The notes beneath the pieces were generated by a model. The model was not told the origin of the DNA and did not search any database. It saw only the letters and a program-made list of their open reading frames with translations. Positions 46,470-54,911 of a stretch of 64,000 bases of DNA are shown here, piece after piece. Source of the DNA: JBBECJ01 sp963763325 (lineage in GTDB: Bacteria > Chloroflexota > Chloroflexia > Thermomicrobiales > CFX8); the NCBI GenBank assembly GCA_963763325.1, contig CAVXOL010000001.1, positions 434,001-498,000 on the forward strand, given 5' to 3'. The first letter of the stretch is position 1. Each line of letters begins with the position of its first letter. The position numbers were made by a program, and so were the translations under genes.

Positions 46470-49463
46470 ATGGCACGTCTGGACGTGTCGCTACTGGGGC
46501 CGTTTCAGGTGACACGCGACGCGATGCCATTGTCGGGCTTTGCGTACGACAAGGTGCGCGCATTACTGGCCTACCTGGTCGTCGAGGCCGACCGGCCGTG
46601 GCGGCGCGAGTCGCTGACCGGTCTCCTCTGGCCCGACCAGGACGATCGCTCCGCCCGCCACAGCCTGAGCCAGGCGCTGTTCAGCCTGCGCAAGGCGCTG
46701 GCGGTGCGCGATGCAGACTCGCCGCTGCTCCTCGTCACGAGCGATACCGTCCAACTCAACTCAGACGCAGGTCTCAGCAGCGATCTGTATGCCTTCACAG
46801 CGCTGCTCGATGTCTGCGACCGGCACCCACACCGCGATGCCATTCGCTGTCGTGCCTGCGCGCGCCGGATCGAGCAGGCAGTCGATATGTATCGAGGTGA
46901 TCTACTGGAAGGGTTCACCTTGCCGGACAGTGTCCTGTTCGATGAGTGGCTGCTGGTGCGGCGTGAGCAGGCGCGCGAGCGTGTGCTGGTGGCGCTTGGT
47001 CGCCTGACGCAGTTCTTCGAGGAACGGGGAGCCTCGGATCAAGCGGCACGTTGCGCCCGGAGGCTGATCGCGCTCGACCCGTGGCGTGAGAGTGCCGTCC
47101 GGCAACTGATGCGCCAGTTGGCCTGGTCAGGCCAGCGCGCCAGTGCCGTTGAGCAGTTCGACCGATTTCGGCAGCGGTTGGAAGATGAGCTCGGCGTCGA
47201 GCCAGAGCAGGAGACGCTCGACCTGCTGGCCCGGATTAGACAGGGGCGGGAGACGCGACCGGCGCGACCCGATCAGTTCGCGCGGCGGCATCTGGTTCCG
47301 GAACAGGTGACGGCCTTTGTTGGCCGCGAGCAGGAGCTGGCCGACCTGAGCCATCTGCTGATGGATGGCACCTGCCGGCTCGTCACGCTGACCGGGCCGG
47401 GTGGGATCGGAAAGACACGGCTGGCGATTGAAGCTGCGCGGATTGCGGGAGGGTCGTTCGCCGACGGCGTCGTCGTCGTGCCGCTGGCGGGGCTCGCGTC
47501 CGCGTCGCTGCTCGCGTCGGCAATCGGTAGCGTCCTCGACGCGCCGTTGCACGGGAGTCACGACGAACGGGAAGCACTGCTGCGCTGGTTGCGCGATCGG
47601 GAGCTGCTACTGGTCCTCGACAACTTCGAGCATCTGCTGGACGGTGTCGACCTGATCGGCGAACTGCTTGACTGGGCGCCGGACGTTCAGATCCTCGTCA
47701 CCTCGCGTGAGCGGCTCGACCTGCATGGCGAGTGGGTTATCGAGGTGGATGGATTGTCGCTCCCCGGCAGTACGCCCGGACTGGAGATGTCGAGCGCCGA
47801 GCAACTCTTCCTGCAACGTGCCAGTCAGGTACGGGCTGGTTTCGTGCCGAGTGCCGCGGAGCAGGCGGCAATCGCGCGGTTGTGCCAGATCGTCGAGGGA
47901 ATGCCGCTGGCGCTGGAGATTGCCGCCGGCTGGCTGCCGGCCCTGTCGTGTGCCGAGATCGTGGCCGAGGTCGAGCGCAGCCTCGGCTTTCTCGCGACCA
48001 CGCGGCGCGATGTCGAGCCGAGGCACCGCAGCATCACGGCCGTCTTTGACCGCTCGTGGGAGTTGCTTGGTGACCTGGAGCAGCGTGCATTCCGGCGGCT
48101 GGCGGTCTTCCGAGGTGGGTTTCGGCGTGACGCGGCCGAACGGGTGACCGGTGCGTCGTTACCGCTGCTGTCGGCGCTGGTCAGCAAATCGCTCCTGCGC
48201 CGGACGAGCGAGGGACGCTACGAGATGCACGAGCTGCTGCGCCAGTACGCCGCCGCGAAGCTGGCGGAGCAGCCAGATGAAGCCGCCCTCATTCGCGAGC
48301 GACACAGTGATTTCTACACGGGCCTGATCGCCAGTCGGACGCATGACCTGCGCGGTGTCAATCAGACCGAGGCGTTGCAGGAGATGGAGGCTGAGATCGA
48401 GAACCTGCGCGCCGCCTGGGCGATGGCGGTTGAGGGAGGCCGCGCCGATGCTGTCGCCGGAGCCGCCTACGGGCTCTGGCTCTTCACCGAGATTACCGGC
48501 CGGAACCGCGAGCTACAGACGCTAATGCAGCGGAGTGTCGATCTGCTGGCCGCCGTCTCGGACGGCGACGATGTTGCGTCCCGGCAGCGCTCGCTCGCGC
48601 TCGGCAGGATGCTGGTCCTGCTCGGCTCGCTCTATGTGCGGACCGGTGAGGCAGACCACGGAGACGCGCTCGTCGAGCGTGGGCTGGTGCTCGTCCGAGC
48701 GCTCGGGGAGCCTGAGGACGTTGCGCTCGGCCTGAACTTTCGAGCGACCTTCGCCCACGCGCGTCTCGACCTCGCACAGGAGGAAGCCCTGTTGCGCGAG
48801 AGCCTGGAGTTCTCGGCCAGATCGGAGAATCCCTGGACGATGCCGTATTCCCTGAACGACCTCAGCATGGTCGTCCTCGCGAAGGGCGACGCGGCGGAAG
48901 CGGCCAGGCTGCAACATGAGAGTCTCGCGATCGTCCGAGAGCGCGGCGACAAGCGTGGGATGGCCTTCGCGTTGCACAACCTCGGCGTTGTGGCATCGCA
49001 GTCTGGAGACTTTGCCGAAGCTGAGGATCGGCTGCTGGATGCGCTGGCGATTCGGCGCGACCTGCGCCACACGTGGGGTATCGCCGTCACGCTGCTCGAA
49101 CTGGGTGTCGTGGCGCGTGAGACCGGCGCGCGTGATCTGGCCATCGAGCGCTTTCGCGATGCGTTGCGCCTCGCGAGCGACAGCCACTCGCTGCCGGTCG
49201 TCCTGCGGGTGCTCAGCGAGTTCGCGGCTCTGCTCGCCTTGAGCGGCGACCGCGACCGAGCAGCACGGCTGCTGACGGGCATCCTGATCCATCCCCATGC
49301 CGACGTGCCGGTCCGCACGCGTGCGACGGAACTGCTCGACCGTCTGGGCTGCGCGACGACGGAAGACCCCGCGGGGCTGCATCGCGACTCGACGGAAGCG
49401 ATCGACCATCAGGTGCGCGCCATCCTCCAGCATGGCTGGTTGTCCCACCCGACCCCGAAATGA
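46470..49463 (+). CDS. BTAD-ATPase-TPR transcriptional regulator
   Basis: A 997-residue AfsR/SARP-type regulator, intact. Residues 1-95 form a winged helix (LDVSLLGPFQVTRD, YDKVRALLAYLVVEAD, LLWPDQDDRSARHSLSQALFSLRKAL). A BTAD domain follows to about 255 (RIEQAVDMYRGDLLEGF, ARRLIALDPWRESAVRQLMR). The NB-ARC-like ATPase begins at 280 (FVGREQELADL), with Walker A GPGGIGKTR at about 310, Walker B LLLVLDNFEHLL and VTSRERLDLHG. The C-terminal 400 residues are TPRs. GAGG lies upstream of ATG 46470. In Streptomyces, relatives switch on antibiotic clusters; here it directly precedes a hydrolase/glycosyltransferase/exporter set and is a good candidate for its activator. Confidence 0.92.
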   Translation: MARLDVSLLGPFQVTRDAMPLSGFAYDKVRALLAYLVVEADRPWRRESLTGLLWPDQDDRSARHSLSQALFSLRKALAVRDADSPLLLVTSDTVQLNSDAGLSSDLYAFTALLDVCDRHPHRDAIRCRACARRIEQAVDMYRGDLLEGFTLPDSVLFDEWLLVRREQARERVLVALGRLTQFFEERGASDQAARCARRLIALDPWRESAVRQLMRQLAWSGQRASAVEQFDRFRQRLEDELGVEPEQETLDLLARIRQGRETRPARPDQFARRHLVPEQVTAFVGREQELADLSHLLMDGTCRLVTLTGPGGIGKTRLAIEAARIAGGSFADGVVVVPLAGLASASLLASAIGSVLDAPLHGSHDEREALLRWLRDRELLLVLDNFEHLLDGVDLIGELLDWAPDVQILVTSRERLDLHGEWVIEVDGLSLPGSTPGLEMSSAEQLFLQRASQVRAGFVPSAAEQAAIARLCQIVEGMPLALEIAAGWLPALSCAEIVAEVERSLGFLATTRRDVEPRHRSITAVFDRSWELLGDLEQRAFRRLAVFRGGFRRDAAERVTGASLPLLSALVSKSLLRRTSEGRYEMHELLRQYAAAKLAEQPDEAALIRERHSDFYTGLIASRTHDLRGVNQTEALQEMEAEIENLRAAWAMAVEGGRADAVAGAAYGLWLFTEITGRNRELQTLMQRSVDLLAAVSDGDDVASRQRSLALGRMLVLLGSLYVRTGEADHGDALVERGLVLVRALGEPEDVALGLNFRATFAHARLDLAQEEALLRESLEFSARSENPWTMPYSLNDLSMVVLAKGDAAEAARLQHESLAIVRERGDKRGMAFALHNLGVVASQSGDFAEAEDRLLDALAIRRDLRHTWGIAVTLLELGVVARETGARDLAIERFRDALRLASDSHSLPVVLRVLSEFAALLALSGDRDRAARLLTGILIHPHADVPVRTRATELLDRLGCATTEDPAGLHRDSTEAIDHQVRAILQHGWLSHPTPK

Positions 49464-49491
49464 TGACGCGGCATCCGAAAGGGCGAGACCG

Positions 49492-50394
49492 ATGCGTGCC
49501 ATTGAACCGACCGCAAGCGGACAGCTTCACCTGGATGGGTACGCCGTTGGCTATGAGACGTTCGGTGACCCTGCCCTGCCGGCCGTCCTCCTGTTACCTC
49601 CATGGCAGATCGTCCACAGTCGAATCTGGAAGATGCAGGTTCCGTTTCTTGCGTCTCGCTACCAGGTCATCACGTTCGACATGCCCGGCAACGGCTGTGG
49701 TGAGCGAACGACTGAGGATCCGGCCTTTGAGTACGAGCGGGTCTCCCACCAGGCGGTCGGCGTCCTTGACCACCTCGACATCGAACGGGCGACGATGATC
49801 GGCTACTCGCGCAGTTGCGCCTACAGCCTCTGGCTGGCAGTCGCTGTGCCTGCTCGGGTCGAGCGAATTGTTCTGCTGGCGAATGGCGTGACCCCCGAAA
49901 GCTGGGGTTCACCGCCGGGCGAAGCCTTCTACGAGCGGCATGAAACGTATGACGGCTGGGGCAAGGAGAACACGCACTACTGGCGCGCGCACTATAGTGA
50001 CTGGCTGGACTTCTTCTTCTCGCAGGTGTTCACCGAACCGCACTCGACGAAGGGCATCGACGACGCCACCGGCTGGGGGCTTGAGACGAACGCCGAGATC
50101 CTGACGACATCCATCTCACGACCGGGGCTCTGGCCGTCGATGCCGGCCAGCGAGGCCGTCGCGGCGATCCGCTGCCCGGTCCTGCTGGTCCACGGCGACG
50201 ACGACCGCTGCCACCCGGTCGAGGCCAGCCGCTCGCTGGCGGCTGCTCGACCCGACTGGGAACTGGTTGTCCTCGAAGGGTGCAGCCACGGCCTGCTCGT
50301 CCGTGATCCGGTCAAGGTGAACGCGCTCATTGATGAGTTCCTGACGAGGACGGCAGCCGGTCAGTCGAAGGAGGGGTTGCATGCGCGCGCTTGA
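49492..50394 (+). CDS. Alpha/beta hydrolase
   Basis: A 300-residue hydrolase, intact. Nucleophile elbow at Ser 106 in IGYSRSCAY, with DLPGNG-type strand earlier (TFDMPGNGCG, oxyanion-side loop); Asp in LLVHGDDDRCHPVEAS and His in EGCSHGLL close the triad. It resembles the lipolytic/epoxide-hydrolase-like branch with a helical lid (residues about 140-210). Start ATG 49492 is 28 bp after the BTAD gene and its 3' end overlaps the next gene by 14 bases, so the two are translationally coupled. The adjacent fusion protein has a homologous hydrolase half. Confidence 0.9.
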   Translation: MRAIEPTASGQLHLDGYAVGYETFGDPALPAVLLLPPWQIVHSRIWKMQVPFLASRYQVITFDMPGNGCGERTTEDPAFEYERVSHQAVGVLDHLDIERATMIGYSRSCAYSLWLAVAVPARVERIVLLANGVTPESWGSPPGEAFYERHETYDGWGKENTHYWRAHYSDWLDFFFSQVFTEPHSTKGIDDATGWGLETNAEILTTSISRPGLWPSMPASEAVAAIRCPVLLVHGDDDRCHPVEASRSLAAARPDWELVVLEGCSHGLLVRDPVKVNALIDEFLTRTAAGQSKEGLHARA

Positions 50395-52507
50395 ACCGAT
50401 CCGGAGCGGGCTGGCGGCTAACCAGCTCGACGGTGCCCGGGTGCGATACGAGGTCTTCGGCCGCGACGATGCCGAACACGTGATCGTATTCTCACCGGCC
50501 GGCTCGTACATCCACGGGAGGGTCTGGAAGGGGCAGGTACCGTGGTTCGCCCAGCGCGGCTACCGGGTTGTGACCTGGGACGGGCGCGGCAGCGGCGGGT
50601 CTGAGTGCCCGACGAGCGGCTACTCGGCTGACCACTTCGCGGCCGATCTGCTGGCCGTGATGGACGCGGCTGAGGTCGAGCGGGCCGCGCTGGTCGGCAT
50701 CACCTGGGCCATTCGCTGGATGAGCCGTGTCGCCGTCCGACATCCTGAGCGGGTAAGCCACCTTGTCAGCGTCAGTTCCTTCCCAACCAACGTCGACACC
50801 ACCAGGCATGCGGAGATCATCGAGTGGTTCCTGGCTGACCCCGATCCCGACGAGCAACGCGATTGGAGGGCGCACTCCATGCGGCATGAGTATCCCGCAC
50901 TGAACGAGCAGATCGCCCACGACGACTTTCCCGAACCACGCTCAACGAAACAGATCGAGGACTTCATCGCCTGGACAACGGAATCCTCGCCTGAGTCGCT
51001 GATCGCATCTTGCGTGGGGCTGTTCGAAGCCAAACCCATGGAGTACTACCGGCACATCACCTGCCCGACGCTGCTCATCCACGGTAGCGATGACGTGTCC
51101 GTCGATCCGGCGTTCAGCCGGACGTTGCAGGCCGAGATCCCCGGCGCGGAACTGCTCGTGTTCGAAGGCAGCGGGCACGTCCCGATCGCGCGTGATCCGG
51201 TGCGGGCCAACCTGGCTATCAGCGAGTTCATCGAGCGTGGCGCTCCGCAGCGAACGGAGCCACAGGTCCGGCATTGGCAGCGGGCGATGACGCGCGCGCG
51301 CCGTGCCCTGTTCATCTCCAGCCCGATCGGCCTCGGCCATGTCCAGCGCGACCTGGCGGTTGTCCGTGAGCTGCGCCGGATCGTGCCGGACCTCCAGATC
51401 GACTGGCTGGCCCAACCGCCGGTTACCGGCGTCCTGCAACAGGCCGGCGAGACGATTCATCCGCTGAGCAGCCGGCTCTCCAGCGAGTCGGCCCACTGGG
51501 AGGAAGCATCCAGCGACCACCGGCTGCACTGCTTCCACGCCTTCCGCGAGATGGACGAGATCCTGCTGGCCAACTTCATGGTCTTCCTCGACGCCGTCCG
51601 CGAGACGCCCTACGACCTTTGGATCGGCGACGAGGCCTGGGAGGTGGATCACTTCCTGCACGAGAATCCGGAGTTGAAGACGGCGCCTTACGTCTTCATG
51701 ACCGACTTCCTCGGCTGGCTGCCGATCGACGACACGCCCGGCTCACGCGAGGCGTTCCTGACCGCCGACTACAACGCCGAGATGCTGGAGCATATCGAGC
51801 GTTTCCCATATATCCGCGACCGCGCCATCTACTTCGGCGAGTACGGCGACCTCGTTCCGGCCAGGTTCGGCCCCGACCTGGCCGTCATCCGCGACTGGAC
51901 GCGCGAGCACTTCACGGCCGTCGGTTACGTCGTTCCGTTCGACCCAGCCGATTATGCGGACACCCGCGCCGTCCGCCAGCGGCTGGGTTACGGCCCGGAT
52001 CAGCCGCTGGTGATCGCTGCCGTTGGCGGGACGGCGGTCGGCCGAGCGCTGCTGGAGAAAGTCGCCGCAGCCTGGCCGCTGATTCATCACGAGCGTCCCG
52101 ACCTGTGCTGCGTCGTCGTCGCCGGGCCTCGGATCGATCCCAGTTTGGTGGCCGAGCAACCCGGCTTGGAGATCCGCCGCTACGTCCACGACCTCTACGA
52201 GCATCTGGCCGTCGCCGACCTCGGCATCGTCCAGGGTGGGCTGGGCACGACGATGGAATTGACCGTCAACCGCCGCCCGTTCCTCTACTTCCCGCTCCGC
52301 GACCACTGCGAGCAGGTCTTCCACGTCGCCCATCGCCTCGACTGCTACGGCGCGGGCGTCCGGATGGACTACGATGAGACGACGCCCGAATCGCTTGCGG
52401 AAACCGCCCTCGCGACGCTCGGCAGCGACACAAGCGGCTACCGGCAGCACGATCCCAGCGGGGCGCGGAGGGCAGCGGCGCTGATCGCGGAACTGCTCCA
52501 GGGGTGA
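50381..52507 (+). CDS. Hydrolase-glycosyltransferase fusion protein
   Basis: A 708-residue two-domain protein. Residues 1-290 form an alpha/beta hydrolase homologous to the upstream protein, but the nucleophile elbow reads VGITWAI with Thr (about residue 108) where Ser is expected; Asp (LIHGSDDVSVDP) and His (EGSGHVPI) are retained. Residues 305-708 form a GT1/GT28-like glycosyltransferase: RALFISSPIGLGHVQRDLAVV, the acceptor half, a linker, then VIAAVGGTAVG and the donor-site motif GIVQGGLGTTMELTVNRRPFLYFPLRDHCEQ. Macrolide-inactivating (MGT-like) enzymes have this fold; the acceptor here is unknown. Overlap with the gene upstream shows tight coupling. Confidence 0.88.
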   Translation: MRALEPIRSGLAANQLDGARVRYEVFGRDDAEHVIVFSPAGSYIHGRVWKGQVPWFAQRGYRVVTWDGRGSGGSECPTSGYSADHFAADLLAVMDAAEVERAALVGITWAIRWMSRVAVRHPERVSHLVSVSSFPTNVDTTRHAEIIEWFLADPDPDEQRDWRAHSMRHEYPALNEQIAHDDFPEPRSTKQIEDFIAWTTESSPESLIASCVGLFEAKPMEYYRHITCPTLLIHGSDDVSVDPAFSRTLQAEIPGAELLVFEGSGHVPIARDPVRANLAISEFIERGAPQRTEPQVRHWQRAMTRARRALFISSPIGLGHVQRDLAVVRELRRIVPDLQIDWLAQPPVTGVLQQAGETIHPLSSRLSSESAHWEEASSDHRLHCFHAFREMDEILLANFMVFLDAVRETPYDLWIGDEAWEVDHFLHENPELKTAPYVFMTDFLGWLPIDDTPGSREAFLTADYNAEMLEHIERFPYIRDRAIYFGEYGDLVPARFGPDLAVIRDWTREHFTAVGYVVPFDPADYADTRAVRQRLGYGPDQPLVIAAVGGTAVGRALLEKVAAAWPLIHHERPDLCCVVVAGPRIDPSLVAEQPGLEIRRYVHDLYEHLAVADLGIVQGGLGTTMELTVNRRPFLYFPLRDHCEQVFHVAHRLDCYGAGVRMDYDETTPESLAETALATLGSDTSGYRQHDPSGARRAAALIAELLQG

Positions 52508-52597
52508 CAAGAGTTGGATCCATGGCATCGGGTCTGCGTAAACGTTGGTATATGAACCGGAGCGACCACGCCGCCTCGATGAGGAGCGAGTCAGACG

Positions 52598-53506
52598 ATG
52601 TCCGAGGTGATCACCGTTGACGGCCTCCAGAAGCGCTACGGGGACAACGTCGCCGTTGATGGTGTCTCGTTCAGTGTCCATGATGGCGAGATCTTCGGCA
52701 TTCTCGGACCGAACGGCGCCGGCAAGACGACGACCGTCGAATGCCTGCAGGGGTTGCGCATTCCTGAGCATGGGACGATGCGCGTCCTCGGCCTCGATCC
52801 GCTGACTGAGACCAGTCAACTGCGGCCGCAGATTGGCGCGCAACTCCAGGCGTCGGCGCTGCCGGGCCGGATGCGCGTGGCTGAGGCACTCAAGCTCTTC
52901 GCCGCCTTCGCGCCGCACCCGGTCGATATCGAAGCACTTCTCGACCGCTGGCAGTTGACTGACCTGCGTAAGCGTGCCTTCGCCGATTTGTCCGGTGGGC
53001 AGCGCCAACGGCTCTTCATCGCGCTGGCGTTTGTGAACAATCCCAAGGTCGTCTTCCTCGATGAACTCACGCAGGGCCTCGATCCTCAAGCACGAAGGGC
53101 GACCTGGGACCTGGTCCGGGAGATTCGCGCGGGCGGGACAACCGTTGTCCTGGTGACGCATTTCATGGATGAGGCCGAGTTCCTCTGCGACCGGCTCGCG
53201 ATCATCGACCGTGGCAAGCTGATCGCGCTCGACACTCCCCAGGGGCTCGTCGATCGGCTGGGTCTGCCGGTTCGCGTCCGGTTCTCGACGGACGTTGATG
53301 ATCTGGGCTGGCTCGAGACGGTCGAGCGGGTCGAGCGTGTCACGCGTCATGGCGCTGAGGTCGAGGTCGAAGGGACCGGGCCGGTACTGGCGCTCGTCGC
53401 CGCGGCCCTCGTCGCGCGCGGGATCGTCCCAGACGACCTGCGCGTCGAACGCCCGACGGTCGAGGACGCCTTCCTGGCGCTGACCGGTCGGACGATCCGG
53501 GAATGA
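52598..53506 (+). CDS. ABC exporter ATP-binding protein (DrrA-type)
   Basis: A 302-residue ATPase. Walker A NGAGKTTTVECLQGLR (about residue 40), Q-loop IGAQLQASALPGRMRVAE, signature LSGGQRQRLFIALAFV, Walker B KVVFLDELTQGLDP and H-loop VLVTHFMDEAEF. The C-terminal part resembles the DrrA/NodI branch for drug and polysaccharide export, ending ...ERPTVEDAFLALTGR. GAGGAG-like sequence precedes ATG 52598. It partners the ABC-2 permease gene, whose ATG overlaps the stop by four bases. The DELTQGLD loop keeps the catalytic Glu. Confidence 0.92.
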   Translation: MSEVITVDGLQKRYGDNVAVDGVSFSVHDGEIFGILGPNGAGKTTTVECLQGLRIPEHGTMRVLGLDPLTETSQLRPQIGAQLQASALPGRMRVAEALKLFAAFAPHPVDIEALLDRWQLTDLRKRAFADLSGGQRQRLFIALAFVNNPKVVFLDELTQGLDPQARRATWDLVREIRAGGTTVVLVTHFMDEAEFLCDRLAIIDRGKLIALDTPQGLVDRLGLPVRVRFSTDVDDLGWLETVERVERVTRHGAEVEVEGTGPVLALVAAALVARGIVPDDLRVERPTVEDAFLALTGRTIRE

Positions 53507-54277
53507 GCGCGATGCGTGGCTATCTGGCCCTGACGGCGTCCGAGTTGCGGCTGTTCCTCCGCGAACCGTTCGCGGTCATCTTCGTCCTGGTCTTTCCGCT
53601 GATGATGATGCTGTTGCTGGCGGCCGTCTTCGGCAACGATGAGGCCGAAGCGCAGGCCACCGAGAACGGCATTCTGGTCTGGCGGGGTGTCGTGCCGACC
53701 GACTACTACACGGCAGCCTCGGTCGCCGTCGTCATCGCCGCCGTCGGTATCCTGACGATCCCGGGCCAGCTGGCCGGCTACCGCGAGCAGGGCATCCTGC
53801 GCCGGATGGAAGCCTCGTCGGTCCCGGCCTGGGCGATCCTGGCATCGCAACTGACGGTCGCGCTGGTGATGGTCGTCGCCGGTGCGATCGTCATGACCCT
53901 CAGTTCCTGGCTGATCTATGACACGACGCTGCCGCAGGACCCGTTCGGCGTCGTCGTCGCGATCCTGCTTGGGACGCTCTGCTTACAGCGCGCTCGGTGC
54001 CCTGCTGGCGACGTTCATCCGCACCAGCCGCGCTGCACAGGGGATCGGGCTGCTGCTCTTTCTCGGCATGTGGCTGATCGCCGGGACAGCCCCGCCGCGC
54101 GCCGTCCTCCCATCCGGCCTGCGCGACTTCAGCGAGATCCTCCCACTGACCCACGTCGTCATCGCGATCCAGGACCCCTGGTTCGGCTTCGGCTGGGCCA
54201 CGACCGACCTGGCCATCATCGCCGCCATCACGGTCGCCGCCGCCATCCCGGCGATCTGGTTCTTCCGCTGGGACTGA
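53503..54277 (+). CDS. ABC-2-type exporter permease (DrrB-like), frameshifted
   Basis: About 257 residues with six helices of the ABC-2 family: LFLREPFAVIFVLVFPLMMMLL, then VAVVIAAVGILTIPGQLAGY, the cytoplasmic loop REQGILRRMEASSVPAWAIL, LTVALVMVVAGAIVMTLSSW and GVVVAILLGTL. After one indel near 53985 the frame continues SAYSALGALLATFIRTSRAAQ, GLLLFLGMWLIAG and AIWFFRWD. The ATG (53503) overlaps the ATPase stop by four bases (ATGA), so the exporter is co-translated. It presumably exports the product of the hydrolase/glycosyltransferase steps, or gives drug resistance. Confidence 0.85.
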
Positions 54278-54334
54278 TGCGTTTCTGAAACGTCCTAGCG
54301 TCTTGCAAAAGTCGATGCACGATGTCGCCTGCAC

Positions 54335-54568
54335 GTGTCCAGGGAAGCGGGTCAACTCCACGCCGATCCGGATCGCGACCAGCTGACACCGCGAGAGACC
54401 GAGATGTTGCCGCTGATCGCTACTGGTCTGAGCAATCTCGCGATTGCCGACCGCCTCTTCCTCAGCCCGCGGACCGTGGAGCGCCACATCGCCAACTTCT
54501 ACCTCAAGCTTGATGTCAACAGTAAGGCTGAAGCGGCGGCCTACGTCTGGCACGTCGACCACTCCTGA
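54335..54568 (+). pseudogene. Stand-alone LuxR helix-turn-helix fragment
   Basis: Up to 77 residues. The core RDQLTPRETEMLPLIATG, SNLAIADRLFLSPRTVERHIANF and LKLDVNSKAEAAAYVW is a complete LuxR/GerE helix-turn-helix. It is normally the C-terminal domain of a longer protein, for example behind an alpha/beta hydrolase, but no such frame lies upstream and there is no ribosome site at the GTG. It is therefore probably a remnant, though a small regulator cannot be excluded. Confidence 0.5.
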
Positions 54569-54911
54569 CGGGCGACGCGCCACCGGCCTCATGAGAATTA
54601 CATATGACAACTACATATTTGCACGGATGCGGTGCTACCCGGATGGTCGCATGATGAGACCCCTTGAGGGATTCGCAGGACGTCGACGAGTGCACGCGCC
54701 GACACCCGGCGGATTCCTCGGTGTCGTCGTTCGCTGACAGGAGGGACACGCATGCGATGAACACCCAGATCCGTGCCTCGCGCAACTGGCGTGCAGACCC
54801 AGTGGAATAGTACGCACCACGGGAACCAGGGCAGGAAGCGCAAGCGGCAAGTCGGAGCACTCCACCCTCTCGATTTATACAGGGCTACAGGTATGACGAA
54901 GGGAGAGAACG
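54569..54911. other. Intergenic region before the haloperoxidase gene
   Basis: About 340 bp, no convincing gene. It contains an AT-rich patch with TACATAT repeated at 54600 and 54612, which may hold the promoter of the haloperoxidase gene. Confidence 0.35.

Noticed and set aside
51743..53350. 535-residue minus-strand frame opposite the fusion protein and ATPase genes
   Set aside because: Antisense to two clearly real, well-conserved genes; composition typical of a high-GC shadow frame.
54322..54513. Alternative frame at the LuxR fragment
   Set aside because: The overlapping frame carries the complete helix-turn-helix; this one is Ser/Arg-rich and has none.
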